64,000 nucleotides of DNA, taken from Phoronis australis (taxonomy: Eukaryota; Phoronida; Phoronidae). A program made the translations under genes and the position numbers. How positions within the stretch are numbered: position 1 is the first letter of the stretch; each line of letters begins with the position of its first letter. The notes beneath the pieces are model-generated. The model was not told where the DNA came from. It searched no databases and saw nothing but the letters and a program-made list of their open reading frames with translations. Positions 22,625-36,202 of the stretch are shown here, piece after piece. The DNA lies in the NCBI GenBank assembly GCA_002633005.1, contig NMRA01000090.1:565715-629714 (forward strand). The letters are read 5' to 3'.

Positions 22625-25600
22625 ATGTTCTCACAAAACGAGACTAAATTGACGGTTTATTTCTTCAGAGAATCATCTTGTTCGCAACGGGTGAGTTAAT
22701 TACATGACGGCGTTCTGCCGTTCAACAACTTTTCTAGACATGAGGGATTCTGAGCGTGCGATATTTGTTAACTGCCCAGCACAGTCTTTTGTCCCGTATG
22801 ACAATAAGTAGGCCAATTATTTTCAAAGGGTTACTTAAAGCTGGCAGAATGTATTGCCTTAACTTCTGTTGTAGTAGGGCGATTTTGATGATTCACCACA
22901 CTAAACATGATCAGCATTTGACAAGGGATTCAGAAATGCTATTGGTTTATGTTCAAATATGTTACAACTTAACTTTTAGCAGCACAGCCTAGTCAGGCCA
23001 ATACGATCTGATCGGAGATTAGAGCAATTATCGTACAAAACAGAGCCGGTCCTCCAACCATAGGCTAAATACCAGAGTGGAGTTAATCAGTCGTGTAAGA
23101 TATTGGCTACAGGGGTGATCTTCCCAACTTTAATTGTTGTTGGGCTATAGAATCGGGCAAGATGGGAGCAACGGGAAAACGTCGTAATAAGGAAAACATG
23201 AGACCTCTGGTACAACTTACATGTATGTGTTACATAGGCTATATACATATAGACCTCGGGCAATACTGCGTTAATCACGATGTCAAGTTAATGTTGATCT
23301 GATTTTATTGTATGTGTATTTATGGATACAAGAAAATAGCCCGCATAGCTACTAGTGACACGTACAACGCTAAACAGCCGTCGCTAAACAGCTTCAGCTG
23401 TATCAAACTACAAGCGTATAATCGTAACCCAATTTACTGTAGTGAATCCTTAGCAACAGATGTCGCTGTGTAACCTAAAAACCAGCACATCTTAGGCCTG
23501 GCTGTCCACACGCTACCGGTTATCGTGTACCACTTTTTGACCCCTGTCTCTACATACTCCCCTTTTATTCGGGAATAACCCACTACTACGAAGGTTCACT
23601 ACTCCGTAGGTTAACCATTCCGAGGTTTCATTGCTCTGAAGGATCACTGCTCCAAAAATAATTGAAATTTCTGTCTCTGGCAGATGCAACTTTTTATTTC
23701 TAGATGAAAAAGTACTGTAATTGGAGTGATGCGCTTGCCGAAAACAAAATCCTGGTACCAGTACACTTTGTTTATGTTTCCTGCGTATGCAAGATTAGGC
23801 TTCAAGTTCAAAACATAAATTTATCAGTAGGAGCAAGTGTTTTCATTTTTAAACTAGCCCCACGTTTGACTTAACCCGTAAAAGATCCACATTTCCAAAA
23901 TTCGAGCTCTCCTATATTATAGGCCGCGTGCGCGCATGCCAAATCAACCATAATTTTAATACAATTGTCTTTGTCAATATTAAAAGACATAACATTTTCC
24001 ATCTAAAATTAAACGTTTTAATTAATCGCAAGAACGGATCAAATGAATGGGTCAATTCGGGTATTCTTCTGTCGATAAAATTTAAACTTTAAATTGGTTA
24101 CATACCCCTACTCCAAATAACACCCAATTGCACCATACATTAACTATTAAACATCCAAGATATACTAAAACATTTTGAAAAGCATCACCACGTCTGCCAA
24201 ACAAACGCACTTCCATAATTATTCCAGGGAATACCTAAACAGTATGAGATAAACATGGCAGGCATTACGAGCTACGCTAAAACAACAATTCAAACAACAT
24301 TTTCCACCATCAATTGTCTAACAGCGGAAACAACACGAAAATTGACGGTGTATCGTAGGCAGTGTGATAGTATAGAATCATGCTGCGTCACGGAGGACTT
24401 GTTTGGCAGATTCTACAACCACATACAGCTGCTCTCATTAAGGTTCCTTTACTTTTTTCAAGCGCTAAACTGAAATAGTAAGTTTACGACATTTTAGTAC
24501 AAAAAGTGCAGCTAAAACATTTTCATTTGAAAGGTACTGGCATGTTTGATTGAAAAAGACATCCCGTATACTGGAGTAGAGGTGAACATCTGGGCTCTGG
24601 AACAATATGAGCCGTGGTACGCTCGGATCAATCCGCGAATGGAGGTGCCAACATTGAAGCACGGTGACAAGATTATCACAGACTCAGCAAGGATCATAGA
24701 CTACCTGGAGCAGCAATTCCGTACGTAAAGTTAATGGGAGTTGATCTGATGTTTTAATTACTTGATCACATGATACCAATAGCTACAGAAGATGGGCCGT
24801 ACATGCACTTCTTGTAGGCAAGGTATATTGTGAGATCTGTCAGGCGCCTTCTCTTTGTAATGAATTTGACATAACGATTCAAAATTAAAAGAATGCATGC
24901 TGTACTTCTATTTCATTCATACCGTGCTACTTGAAATGTCCCCTCAAATGGGACATCTGTTGTCGGTTGCACGAAAATTCCTAATTAGGTTCTCCAAATC
25001 TTGGGTACCCATGTTTCTTTGTTAACTCAAAAACGTTATGTATTTCTCTTAAGTTTTTTGCTACAAGTTTCCATAGACTAATGAAATTATCTTATGTTAT
25101 ATATGAAACCTGAGTTCTTATTTCAATGAAAATGAATGGTGACTCACTCCTTAAATTAGGATCGGCTGCATGAAAAAGTCTCTATTTTTATAACATTTGA
25201 GAATTCCAAGTAGACTTCACATCGGTGTGTATTCAGCTAAAATTGACTTAGTAACGCAGATAAAAACCAATTTAGAAAGAGAAATCACTGTTTGCACAAG
25301 TCCGCAAAAGTGGTGAAAAGTTAAGGAACTTGGATGAGTCCCTGTTTGGGATTGTTTCATGCAACCGGACACTGATGTACATGTACGTGTAGAAAAATTG
25401 ATTACTATAATTCAACACCAGTCTGACAACCTGAATCATCTATTACAGCGAATCACCCAATGAAAGAAGTTTCAGAAACCTACGACCGAATGTTGAAACT
25501 TCTAACTGAACCGGACAAAGTGAGCAAATGGCCGTTCATTGGAGCCTTGACTATCGGCTCGTTCGTTTACCCTGAATATACGGAGAACTGTCAGATGTCG

Positions 25601-28600
25601 TCCCTAGTGTTGCGACTCAAACGAGGTGAGCACGACTCCGTTAAATGTATCTTCACGCGTAGCGCAATCGTTGCCTTATGGACTAGTGTTGCTTTTGCCA
25701 TTTGGGCCAGGTCATTGGCTCCAAATAAGACTTATTAAAAAAATGGAATTGGCACTTTCCATTTTAGGAATCATTGAAGAGCAACGTTCACGTAAGAATC
25801 GTTTCTATGGGAGACATGAGGCTTGAGTGAATCAAAATTACCAGAAATTGCTCAGACTATCTTTACCTACTACATTAATTAATGTTATTAGGATTGATGT
25901 AACATTGTTGGAAGAATCTTACGAATGTTTCTGTGAGAAAGAAATCTTGAATGGAAAACTGTTCTCAAGATAAAAACATTCAATCCAAGCCATTTGCAAC
26001 TAAAAGAATGTAAAATGAAACTTTGCGAGAATGTTCCCGCCAGAGGAATTGCGATGATTACTGTAAAAACGCTTTTGTTCAAAAACGCGGTCACGTGATA
26101 TTTTATTTGTACAAATACCTTTCCAAGATTTAAGCGCGGCTATAATGCCGCTCTTCGTTACAAAAATATACTTTTGATTTAGATCACTTACCATAATTAT
26201 GAAATTGTTCATTAATTTTGTCAAATACGATGCAATAAATTCATTGTTGTCTAGCACACTTAGTTGTGAACATTTGTTAGGTAAGTCATCCTTTGAGCCA
26301 CTAACTGTAAAGCTGCTGTGTGTTTCGTAGACGCCAGAACCTCGTGAAAACGCAATATCAGGCAAAACATCACGTGATATCACCTTGAATTAAGCAAAAG
26401 ACGTGATCCAACTAGCTCCGTCTCGAGAATCAAGTTAGAGTTCAACAACGCTAGGGCCTACGCTAGGACCTCGCGAAAATCTAATCAACACCAGGGGTTC
26501 TCATATAAAATACACGGCAATATATCACGTAATCTCGCGAAGTCTTACTTTTTAACGAGGTCCTAGCGTTACTGAACCCTGGGGTCTATGGAAGTCATCG
26601 AGTGACGAGTGACACTGACACACTCTCTTAATTTCTGCTCAATAACGAGTGAAGATAATTGCTACTATGCCTGTGTTCAATAGCCATAGATAACACCTTG
26701 CTACCCTCTCAATCTTTGTTCCATAGCAAGTGTCCATACATTGTTTCTCTCTAAATCTCTCCTCTATAGCTATTTACGACACACTGCTACAGTTTCAGTC
26801 TCTGCTTAAAGACGCTACGTCTCATTGAGACTTTGAATATTCCAATTTGTAACAAGCGCCACCTAGTGACTTGCTGGAGAATTGCGTGTACAAGGGGCCT
26901 CCGTTAATAATCTGTATAATTTATTCGATTACTAGTGATCAACATGATTTTTACAAACAAAAATTCCCTGTACTGTAACATTGATTGCTTAGAAATATTT
27001 CTTAACAATCATAATACCGATTTCTGTTTGCTCAGCGTAAATATTTACTCTCTGCATTCTAAATTTGACCAGCTTCAGGCTATTTTACGAAATTTAAAAA
27101 AACGTTTGATGTTTGACAGCATCTGCTTACAAGAAACGTGGCTGGATTTTGATGACGATTACGGATTTTACAAATTAGAAGGTTAGAGTGTGACAAAAAA
27201 TAGTTAGAAACCGTCTGTTCCAAACATGGGGTCCTGGTTATTTACGTCAGAGATACGATTAATATAACGAATGTTGAAACAATTAATAAGGCATGAAGAT
27301 TTAATAATTAAAGTGAAGTTGAGCACTGGTAAATAATTTACCATATTTAACATATACAGATGCCCGTCAAATGTTCAGAGAAACCTTGATGACTTCATGT
27401 TAGACTTTATTCCAACAATTTCAAATTTCATTGTTAAAGAGGGAGGCTTTTTGATAGCTGGTGACTTCTAAGTCAATTTACTACAAACTATCAATAGTAC
27501 AAAATTTTGTAAGTTTTTTGACCATATGTCAAACTTGTCTCCTCTTTCTAAGAGAACATTTCCTACTCGTCTCACCAACAACACGTGTGCTCCAACCACG
27601 AACATGTCGGAGGTTGATATACTGTTACTGTTACTTAATTTATCCGACCATTTCCCCATATTTTATCTTTCAATATTAATAACAAAAGCAAACCTCATCG
27701 ACCTAAATTTATTTCGCTAAAGTCAGTCAAAAAATCTCATGCCAATGTTAAATCTGATTTGGCTTCAATTGACTTTGATTTGTCTCAAAATCCTAACAAC
27801 AAATGTAATCACTTTAGAACAATTATTTTAGATTTCCTAAATGAACATTTTCACTCCAAAACCAAACGCTTTAACAAATATAAACATAAACTCAACGACG
27901 GTATTACATTGGGCATATTAAAAGCAATAAAAGTGCGAGACAAAATCTATAAAAAGATGAAAACCACACCTCCTGATTCTATTTTTGTCGCATTTACTTA
28001 TTAAAACTGCGAAGTTATAACAATATGCGTAAATATGTAATAAAAGAAACTAAACGCCAGTGCTATGAAGAACAGTTCAAACAGCGCAAACAGTAAATAG
28101 CTGATCAGTTCAAAAGCTATTTTATTAACATTGGAAAGAATTTGGCTTCTCAAATACCGATACGCAATGAACGTTTCCAATGACGAGTTTTATTGGTTTC
28201 AAAGCTACCTTGAAAATAGAAAACAGCTTGTCTGCCTTGATACTGTCACTTCGTTACAACTTGACATTTATACAGGTGTACCACGGGAATCCATTCTAGG
28301 ACCACTCCTATTTTCAGTTATGCAAATGACATCACTTTCTCCAGCAAGTCACAATTCATTGTGCTTGTTATGTCCTTTCCACGTTAACAATAATCATAGC
28401 CTCAGCGATCAAACCATCAGAATAAATAATGCTCTACAAGATGTTCTTGATATCAATATATTATCCCTCAACACAAGTAAAACTAAATTTATTGTACTTC
28501 CATAAAAAATCAGCAACTCTGACATCCCTCTAATCAAAATCAACAATTAATAGACTTGAAAATTTCAAATTTTTAAGGTATTTTTGTAGATAGTCATCTT

Positions 28601-31600
28601 TCCTGGAACAAGCATGTTGAGTAACTTTCTAACAAAGGTGCCAAAACTGTGGGCTTCCTCTTCGTGTTGAAACATTATTTTCCCAAACACACACTCCCGA
28701 TGATATGCGATGCTCTTATTCCATCACATCTATATTTTGGTATAACACTATGGGGGTTCAATAATTGTACGAGATTAAAACTTCTGCCGAAAAAAGATTT
28801 GAAAAGTGTTACCAGTTCTTCGTTTTTTTCATGCACAGAACCAATTTGCAGGGAAATCAACACTTTTTCTTGACGACATACTTAACCAAGCTTGCCTTAA
28901 ATTCTTTTATGAATTCAAACATAATCAACTTTTTGATAACATTTTTTTCCAATTCCAGTCACCAAGAGATCTTCCTAGAATATGCAGTCAACAACCCATC
29001 CTAAAACTGGTCACCTAAAACGAGAAAAGTTGAGAAAATTCATTAATCTCACAATACCAAATTTAATAAACAACAGTATCCTTCCGAGATATGTAACAGA
29101 CAAAATCGACACGTATAGCTTACATGGGTTCTCCTTGTATTTGAAAATTACATATTAAGCACTTACAGCTCTCAATGTAACGCTCTACATTGTTATGTAT
29201 GTTCTAATTGAAGTAACCGCGATCACCTGTCTTACATTGTGGATGTAACTTTTTCTGTTGTTATCTATATTGTTCTTCTTAATTTTTAATATCTATTTTA
29301 TTTATTGTTACTCAGTGGTAAGTTTTTTATGATTTAAAGAATAAAAGTTTCTCTCTCTAAAAAGAAAACAAAACAATTTGTAAATAAATTGCAGTTTTAA
29401 AGAAGCACCACAACTGATACACTTAAAAACAAGTGTTAACGTATAAAAAACCTATTAATTCCAAGTAATACGCAATTGCTATTTGATAGTGAAATAAATA
29501 ATAAAATCTTTGCCTTGTTTAATTAGGGTAACGATGAAATATTGCCATATATTAATTAATTCATGAGAAGAAATTGGCGCGAAATTCTTGCCTCCCAAAA
29601 CGGCACTTCAGGAGTAGAGAACGAATGCTTAATTAAATTACGAAAAGCTTTAATTAAGTGGAAAATATGTCTGGGATAATCAACAAAAGTTATTTTTTGC
29701 TAAATCTGACATGAAAAAGGCTGGCTTTGCCTTTAAGACCACCACAATACGATCGATGCTGAACGATGGTTCGACCGCGACATAGTTATTTGGTGGTTAT
29801 ACCATCAACAAACTCACGAGTTAAAAGTTCTGTATCCGTGTTCGTTAAAAACGAAATGTAGAACGAGTATATTGGAGCGAGTGAATTTTACAAACTACAG
29901 ATACGTTAAAACGCGCCGGAGGACTCGATTGTGCTTTTCCTGAACCTTTCTGTAGATACTGGGTTAACTGAACAGACTTATCGAAAAAGTGCTGTACTGC
30001 ATGCGCGGTGTTATTGAGTCGTAAGTTTGGCCGTCGAAAAAAGTTCCACTTATGAATGTTGTGTTGATGTTCAAGGCATCTCACTATTCACTTAAAAGTA
30101 GTTCCATTGCCAGACAAGGCGTAAGTACCATGTTTATTGCCCTCACAGCCGTGTGGGTAATGAACTATTGAAATCGCTGATGAAAGCGTGTCGAGTTTAT
30201 AGTCCCTGTAACCCATGAGATTCCATCACGATCATTTTACGTTATGCTCTGGTGTGCGCATGAGGTGTACAGGTACGCTATGGTAATTGAAATTCATTGT
30301 GAAGACGTTGTACTATTGGATAGTAAAGGCATATTGTCTGAAAAATTGTTTCATTTCCGTTTTAAGCGCAAAGTAGATCCTTGAGACTCTCCAAACCTGG
30401 ACGGCTAGCACAGATGGTAGAGAAGTTGGTTGAGGCCAATCCAGACCTGAGGGGTGTGTACCAAGAGAAGGTGGAATGCATTCAGTCTAGGATAGATGTG
30501 GTAGCAACTGACAGCGACAGTGACAACTTTCTGACACGAGCATTAGATACCGCTGACAGTCTGTTGCTGGAATGCGAAACACACCTTAGGAACAGTGAAT
30601 ACGGTAATACTAAGTCTACAAGAGGCCGATGTATCAAGATTTGTTTTCCTCTAAACCCAGTATCCGATTTGCATGTATTCGGTGGAGCACCCAGACATTC
30701 ACTTTAAAGGTCCCGTATGCTTTCACTGACACATGCACTAGTGACACTGAACCCGGGGGATTGTTTCTCGTTGCGTCGTTCTTACATAATAGATGTAACC
30801 TATTGGGAATGCCCAAAGTTAAATTAGTTGTACTTTACCTTGCTTTATGTTTGACAGAATCTTATGAAATCTAGGGTTTTTATTTGCGTTTGGAAACAGC
30901 TCGACAGAAAGAATAATTCAAGCAGCCAGTTTTTCCAGTGATCGGACAGATGTTTGAAGGGCTATATTTTGTCTTTTGAAGACCTAAAGTGGATTCACGA
31001 ATGACTGAATGAACTTCATTTAATGATGGTGACGTGTGTTAAATACGTTATAACATTTTAACCTTGTTTGAAATATATCATCAATGCTAAAGGGCTTAAA
31101 AGTCATTTTTGTACCCATGTCTTGTTTTACAAGTTGCCGTTTCATGGCTGGTTATTTCATGCGCCGAACTGTCAACATTTCATTACCACCACAATTTGAC
31201 CAGTCCTTTATATCACTCGAGTAATTTCTCATGTTGGACACCACACATGTAAACTCGACTGAAAGCAGTCGCAAAATATTGACTATTCTCCGATTTTCGA
31301 CAGCGTGACATCCAATAATTGCTCAGTGAAACATGGAGCACTCTTCGGAAATTCCTCGAAAATGTCACCTACTTGAAAAAGGTACATTTACTCAGTTTAT
31401 AGTACAATCCTTAAGTTCACAAATTGCAACCATCATGAATAAATACAAAAGTACGTACTTTGCACTTTGTCGACGACAACTATCTTACTGAAAACCCGTT
31501 TTAATAACACGATGCCCGTTAATGAGACTGTGTCGTATTTCTGTTTATCAGGCCAGCGTCAAGACGAACAGTGGTTGTGCGGTCCAGCATTTACATTGGT

Positions 31601-31862
31601 AGATATATACTTGGTTACCATTATTTCGCGACTCAATAAGTGTGGCCTCTATAACAGATTGATGAAGGAGCGCCCTTTATTGAGGGAGTACTTCAACGAA
31701 TTCCTACACAGGAAGTCTGCATCGGTGTACAAGCAGCCTCTTCTTGGCGTCATGGCACGATCACTAGCTAAGCGCTTCATCAGATCGTATGGACTAACCA
31801 TTGCAGTATCGACTGCTATATTGTTTGGAGCCTATTATGTAGCTAAAACCTACACGGAATAA
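22625..31862 (+). CDS. GDAP1-like: GDAP1-like protein (GST-fold, tail-anchored), copy A, five exons
   Basis: Exons are 22625-22690, 24534-24720, 25449-25625, 30367-30603 and 31552-31862. Phases are 0, 1, 1 and 1 at the four introns, total 978 nt, 325 residues (human GDAP1 has about 358). Exon 1 encodes KLTVYFFRESSCSQR, the thioredoxin-fold start. Exon 2 gives EPWYARINPRMEVPTLKHGD and IIDYLEQQF, very close to GDAP1's EPWFMRLN...GEVPVL and IIDYLEQTF. Exon 4 carries the GDAP1-specific helical insert (ANPDLRGVY). Exon 5 has QWLCGPAFTLVDI, the GST C-terminal motif, and a final hydrophobic helix YGLTIAVSTAILFGAYYVAK, the tail anchor. GDAP1 proteins act at the outer mitochondrial and peroxisomal membranes in organelle shape and redox balance; that role here is inferred. 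Exon 4's acceptor (ttccgttttaag) was chosen because it alone keeps phase. No break was seen. Confidence 0.88.
23860..23945. repeat. Dispersed repeat, short copy in GDAP1-like A intron 1
   Basis: It ends with the pattern aaaattcgagctc...gcgcgcatg, shared with 43311-43565 and 63320-63575. Non-coding fragment of a three-copy family in this window. Confidence 0.6.
26610..26815. repeat. 43-bp minisatellite, copy A intron 3
   Basis: Four to five degenerate units of about 43 bp built on 'ctctcaatctctgctc...agctattgacgacacactgctac'. The same array, with more units, is at 42945-43285 in copy B, so it predates the duplication. Confidence 0.7.
26930..29365 (+). mobile_element. CR1/Jockey-type LINE, decayed, inside GDAP1-like A intron 3
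   Basis: The 5' end encodes LLSVNIYSLHSKFDQL and SICLQETWLD, the start of an APE endonuclease; later comes FLIAGDF. The reverse transcriptase is largely deleted (jump near 28100): only YWFQSYLENRKQLVCL and GVPRESILGPLLFS remain from its core, followed by the C-terminal part (LSLNTSKTKFIVLP, LIPSHLYFGITLWG). The 3' tail ends in AT-rich sequence with a TCTCTCTC run at about 29350. Several frameshifts and stops make it dead. The matching intron in copy B lacks it, so it inserted after the duplication (or was lost from B). The CR1-like assignment is by motif order only. Confidence 0.8.
29366..30366. other. Rest of GDAP1-like A intron 3
   Basis: AT-rich intronic sequence. The last ~80 bp again match copy B (agtaaaggcat...gtttc..ttccgttttaag). 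No other gene was seen. Confidence 0.6.
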
Positions 31863-32950
31863 CGAGGATTGAGGATCCTTTCCAGCAACGATGTCATTTG
31901 CTACAAGCTCATAGGACTTGAGCAAAATTATTTTCACTCTCTCAAACTAGAGATTGTTTAGCGATCGCTCAGATTTGTCACAGTTACACAAAAGTAGCAC
32001 CCTCCTCTTGACGAAAGGTTTCTCTGAGAATGAATTTCTATAGTGACGAATAACTAATGATGTTTGGTCGAGAAATAATCTACTGTAAGAAGTAATGAGA
32101 AACTACATATTGAATACCAGGTCTGTATGGTGGGTAGTAGATCAATCGTGTCTTCCCAGTTGGTACTAAGTCAACATCAGTATTAACTCGTTGTTCGATG
32201 CCGCTAAACGAGAGGAAATTTAAGCTGGGTTTCCACAGACATACATGTACATCGTATCTGTATCAATGCTACTGATACAATTTACGGATTTTTGCACCAA
32301 GCAAATTATTAACTTGCACGTCCCCTGAAATAAGCGATTCTCCACGCAAGTACACATTTGTCACGTTGATTTATTATCACCTATTATGAATGTGGAAGTC
32401 GTCAACATATTACTTCCGGAGAGCGCCCAATTCACAGCCATTTTTTCCACCTATAGAGACAAGAGTCCTCGCGAGCTTGTGGGTAAATGTGAGGTGCATT
32501 ACTTGAACACTTCCATACGATTCCCGGCTAGTCAGTAGTATTCAACTGTTTCAATTGGCTCGTGGCTGCCATTGCTTGAAAAAAAACGATGACTGGTTGC
32601 GAAAGATCATTTTTGACTGTTTAAAATACAGTGACAAAATGTGTGTATTAAGAAATATATTTTTGCTGTCAACGAAGTGGGATTTATTGGAATATCTGCG
32701 CTTCTGCTTATTTGTTACTCGTTCCACGTTTAAATCTTGGATATGCAAATAACTATGCAACAGTACCTGTGACCAAAGCAATTTGGGTTGAAGTTACTAA
32801 AACGGGTGTCAGTATGTAAAGTGTATTGCGGAATTTGCATTCATTATTTTATTGTTACTCAAGTAGATGAAAATACATTAAATACAAATATTTAGCCCAA
32901 AAGGCGAACCATTTTATCCAGGCTTGTAACTTACTTAAGCAAAATATTAT
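31863..32950. other. 3' flank of GDAP1-like A
   Basis: The first ~40 bp after the stop match copy B, then the copies part. No clear AATAAA signal stands close to the stop. No ORF with support. Confidence 0.5.
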
Positions 32951-33372
32951 AAAGTTTATCATCTCAGACTAAACGAAAACGATTGTATTCCTACCGGTCG
33001 GATAGTAACTGTCTTATCAACAGACTAAATAATAACGATTGTATTCGTACCTGTCGGTCAACTGTTTGATCATTATAGACTTTTAAGTACAGTTATTCCC
33101 GAGGGGAATTTCAACTTAAAAAAATCTATGTTCACATTTTGAACATATTCCCTGCCTAGTTAGAAATGCAAATACGAAACTTTATTTTCATGGGACTATA
33201 TCGCGATGTCACAAGTGTCCTTGCTGGGTAGTTTCTTTACGCAGTTTGCGGTCTGTTTTAATCTTGATCCCCGTTCCTCACAATCATATCTTGTTAAGTA
33301 TCCCTTAATCTTCCCCAGTGTGTCTCACTATCACAAGTGAGATGACATTGAGAAACACAGAAGTACGGACGG

Positions 33373-33598
33373 ATACGATACGGGATGACATGAAGTAACA
33401 GATAAACATTGACGAATACAACAGGGAGACATGGAGTGACAGAAGGGTGTGGATAGACACGATATAGGATGTCATGATGTGATAGAGAAGTATGGGTGAA
33501 TAGGACACAACAGACAGAAACACTGATCTGGAGGGAAAGAGATGGGAGGGTGACATATGTAAAGGGTAGTAAGGACGGTGCATGTGATTGGTCACGTA
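33373..33598. repeat. Segment inverted relative to copy B
   Basis: It matches the reverse complement of 50201-50430, while the sequence directly before it (about 33190-33335) matches copy B in direct orientation. It is rich in a tgtcactccatgtcat-like motif on the minus strand, which gives a spurious 117-residue ORF. Confidence 0.8.
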
Positions 33599-33719
33599 AT
33601 AAGAACGCCGAAGTTTTTTCGACTGAGGTAAAAGCAGGAACAGTTTACCTCTTGACATGTTTACACAATCACGCGTTTGGATTAATTGTTTCGGTTACAC
33701 CCAATGTTTGAAGTGTTAA

Positions 33720-34970
33720 GATTAACCGGAGTCCACAGCCCTGACATAACTTTCAAAACAGTACTATGTAAATGTGACAGTTATTCTCTTTTAATTTTCT
33801 GATTTTAATTTTTACTTCACTGGTTCCTGAAACGTCAAAATGATGTCATTAAACAAGCGATTAGCGGCCAGATTTCTTCGGAGCAATAGGCCTAGCTGGA
33901 TATAATGTGCCCACATTTTGAAAACCATTTCAATTCCCATTATTCAGTGGAGAAAACTTGTTTTGAAAACGCTGCACATTGCTGTATGATATCTGACCAT
34001 TACCATCTTTAGCCCTAAAGAATACTGAGAAACCCCTCGAAATGTTACAGCATAAGGACATTCCCAGCTGGTAAAAAGTCTTCTTGAAACCTTAACAGCT
34101 CTTTTTTAAATCCAGCATTACCTGTGACTTTACATCTCGTTGTTAAATCAAGCACTACTGCAGCAGACTTGCCACCTAGTCTCACATAATTTACGATAAG
34201 GAGGCGAAGAACGGTTGGGTTGAAGCATGATTTAGTCCCTTATTTAAAAACTGTCATATAATCACCTTGACGATTTTGTGTCCATGGTTAGCAACGGACT
34301 CTTCTCTTATGGAACCATTCAGCTCACGCAGAAACAGTAATTAAGAAGGAATGGTGTAAGTGCAGCAAATTTCCCTCAATCCCTACACTTCTGCTGCACC
34401 GGAAGGGAGATGCCAAGCCTAGATAGAAAGATCGAAGTTAGGAAATCACAGGAACAACACTGAACTTAGCACAAGTATAAATTATTGTTTAATTCATTTC
34501 ATCCTGAAGGCATATTCACGTGCTAGCATGATTCAGTTAAAGTCGAGTCATGCCCTTAAATTAGTGTTTGTGGTGTATATATCCTTTGTTTATTTTAGTA
34601 CTTATAATTTAGATGTACAATTGAAAGAAAAGTTGCATGTCAACATAAATTGCCTTTTATACAAACAAGTCAAAGTACAAACTTGTCTATGTGCAGCTTG
34701 TCTCTACATCAAAAGAAATATGATTCACATATTGCTCTATTGCAAAGCTACTCATGGATATTGTTTTGCTTTCAATCAGAAACTCACCTGCTTTGCAATG
34801 AGGGTCATTAGAGTGAACTCTGAAAAGTTAACAACCACTCAGAGTTTTGACAATCAAACGAATTGGTAAGAATCCGTTGCAGCGTCACGTGATCACTGAT
34901 ACAAAACAAGACATAAATAATTTTTAACTCCGAATCCAATGTTTTTATTCCCAGGAAATCAAAATAAGTC
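33720..34970. other. Intergenic, nothing convincing
   Basis: A 113-residue plus-strand ORF (34528-34869) lacks splice signals and recognisable motifs. Nothing else noticed. Confidence 0.4.
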
Positions 34971-34974
34971 CTAC

Positions 34975-35212
34975 CTCTTTTTTAATCTGCACCCGGAATT
35001 TTTCTTTTGAGATTGCATGATGTAACACCACTGTTTTTCTTGTATGTACGAAACATCCCTCGAATACAACCACCTGCCAGTACACTGTAATTGGAATGGG
35101 GCCGGGGAAAAGATTCCGTCTACTTCCGGCACTGATGCTGTAGGTCCTTGTCACATACAGTGTATTGGCTGTACTACTGGTATTAGTAGCAGCTGAGGAC
35201 ACGGTGACAGAG
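34975..35212 (-). CDS. Internal exon of an unrecognised protein
   Basis: A 238-bp open block between an acceptor (cctgtgtcttctag) and a donor (GAG|gtagga); it enters in phase 2 and leaves in phase 0. The 79 codons begin SVTVSSAATNTSSTANTLYV and include GPIPITVYWQVVVFEGCFV, alternating hydrophobic residues as in a beta-sandwich, ending in KEKFRVQIKKE. That looks like part of an extracellular or structural beta-domain, but I recognise no family. The joining exons were not found. It may share a gene with 35977-36202 only if alternative splicing is assumed, since that exon ends in a stop. Confidence 0.4.
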
Positions 35213-35976
35213 CTAGAAGACACAGGATACATATATAAACAGCAGCATTGCACACTGCATTGCTGACGCATCACAAGTCAGTGTAATGTTTAATCCTTAA
35301 CCCAATTGTGGCAGCAGAGAATTTATCTATCCGAATAAAATTTCCGTAAACATTTTCTCACGTAGAGTAAGACCTCACTAAGAGAGAAACAGTACGTCGA
35401 CCTCGCTCTTATTCACCCTTTTCAAAGCTATTCGATCCGCAATATTCCGCTTTAGTTCTCGGAAGAGGCCAGACGACTCCTCAAATGTTGCTTCTCTAAA
35501 CGGAGCCGAAATACATGTATACAGTACGATTCCCACAGAACGTTTCTTTCTGAATAAAGTCCGTCACAATGCGACTCTTTTGTCACTTTACCTATTACAG
35601 ACTCACGTAGGCCTAACGACACCATTTCGATATAACAACTGACGAGAATCACGAAAACTCAATTGCAACATGGGAATTTGATATAGACCTAATTCACGCG
35701 ACAGTCATTAAATCCCAAAGCGAGGCTCACTACGATAAACAAAGCGGAAGTTGACATTGCGTGAGTTAAATGGCCGGTCTTTCGAGTACAACCTGGATAT
35801 CAAATCTTAAAAATGTGTCGATAATTAACCACAGAGACGCAGAAAAATACATTAAAGAACAAGTCAATGCACCAAAGAGTTGTCTGACGAAAGTGTATAA
35901 GTTTTTTTTTCCGAAAAACTAGGTTCGAAACATGAAAAGTAAATGTGACCAAATTACAACGATCGGTGGTTACGTA

Positions 35977-36202
35977 TTAGGTATTATGCTGAATGCAGGG
36001 TTGCGTTTCTTCTTGTGATTTGTTGATAAATATGCCTTCTACACGAACCAGCTTGTCCGCTCTTATTGTTGACGAGTTGAAGATATATTCGGCAGCATCG
36101 CATTTTGCTGTGATGATAACTATCTGGTTAAATTTGTTAATCAAGAACATTAACATCAAGAATTGCCTAGGTCCTGGGACGAGCAGTTGATTTGTCATTG
36201 AT
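35977..36202 (-). CDS. Terminal exon of an unrecognised protein
   Basis: A strong acceptor (aattattttttcag) is followed by an open frame entering in phase 2 and running 74 codons to TAA at 35979-35977. It contains FLMLMFLINKFNQIVIITAK and RADKLVRVEGIFI. The composition is protein-like and moderately hydrophobic. No upstream exon with the matching phase was identified, and no family is recognised. Confidence 0.4.

Larger units (their letters stand above)
22531..33600. repeat. Segmental duplication, copy A
   Basis: Homologous to 39797-50430 in the same orientation. Similarity begins at taggtcatgtttacag (22531 and 39797). It covers all five GDAP1-like exons, long parts of the introns, and the 3' flank (for example 32960-33330 with 49110-50190). 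Differences are mostly insertions: a CR1-like LINE in copy A and several repeats in copy B. Confidence 0.85.

Noticed and set aside
26000-26383. 127-residue minus-strand ORF in GDAP1-like A intron 3
   Set aside because: Copy B's matching intron does not keep the frame, and there is no splice context.
30386-30603. Acceptor at 30385 (ttgag|a) for GDAP1-like exon 4
   Set aside because: It would enter in phase 2, whereas exon 3 leaves in phase 1 in both copies; the acceptor at 30366 keeps phase and has a pyrimidine tract.
33305-33658. 117-residue minus-strand ORF rich in Ser, Tyr and hydrophobics
   Set aside because: It arises from short tgtcactccatgtcat-type repeats; the counterpart in copy B does not keep one frame.
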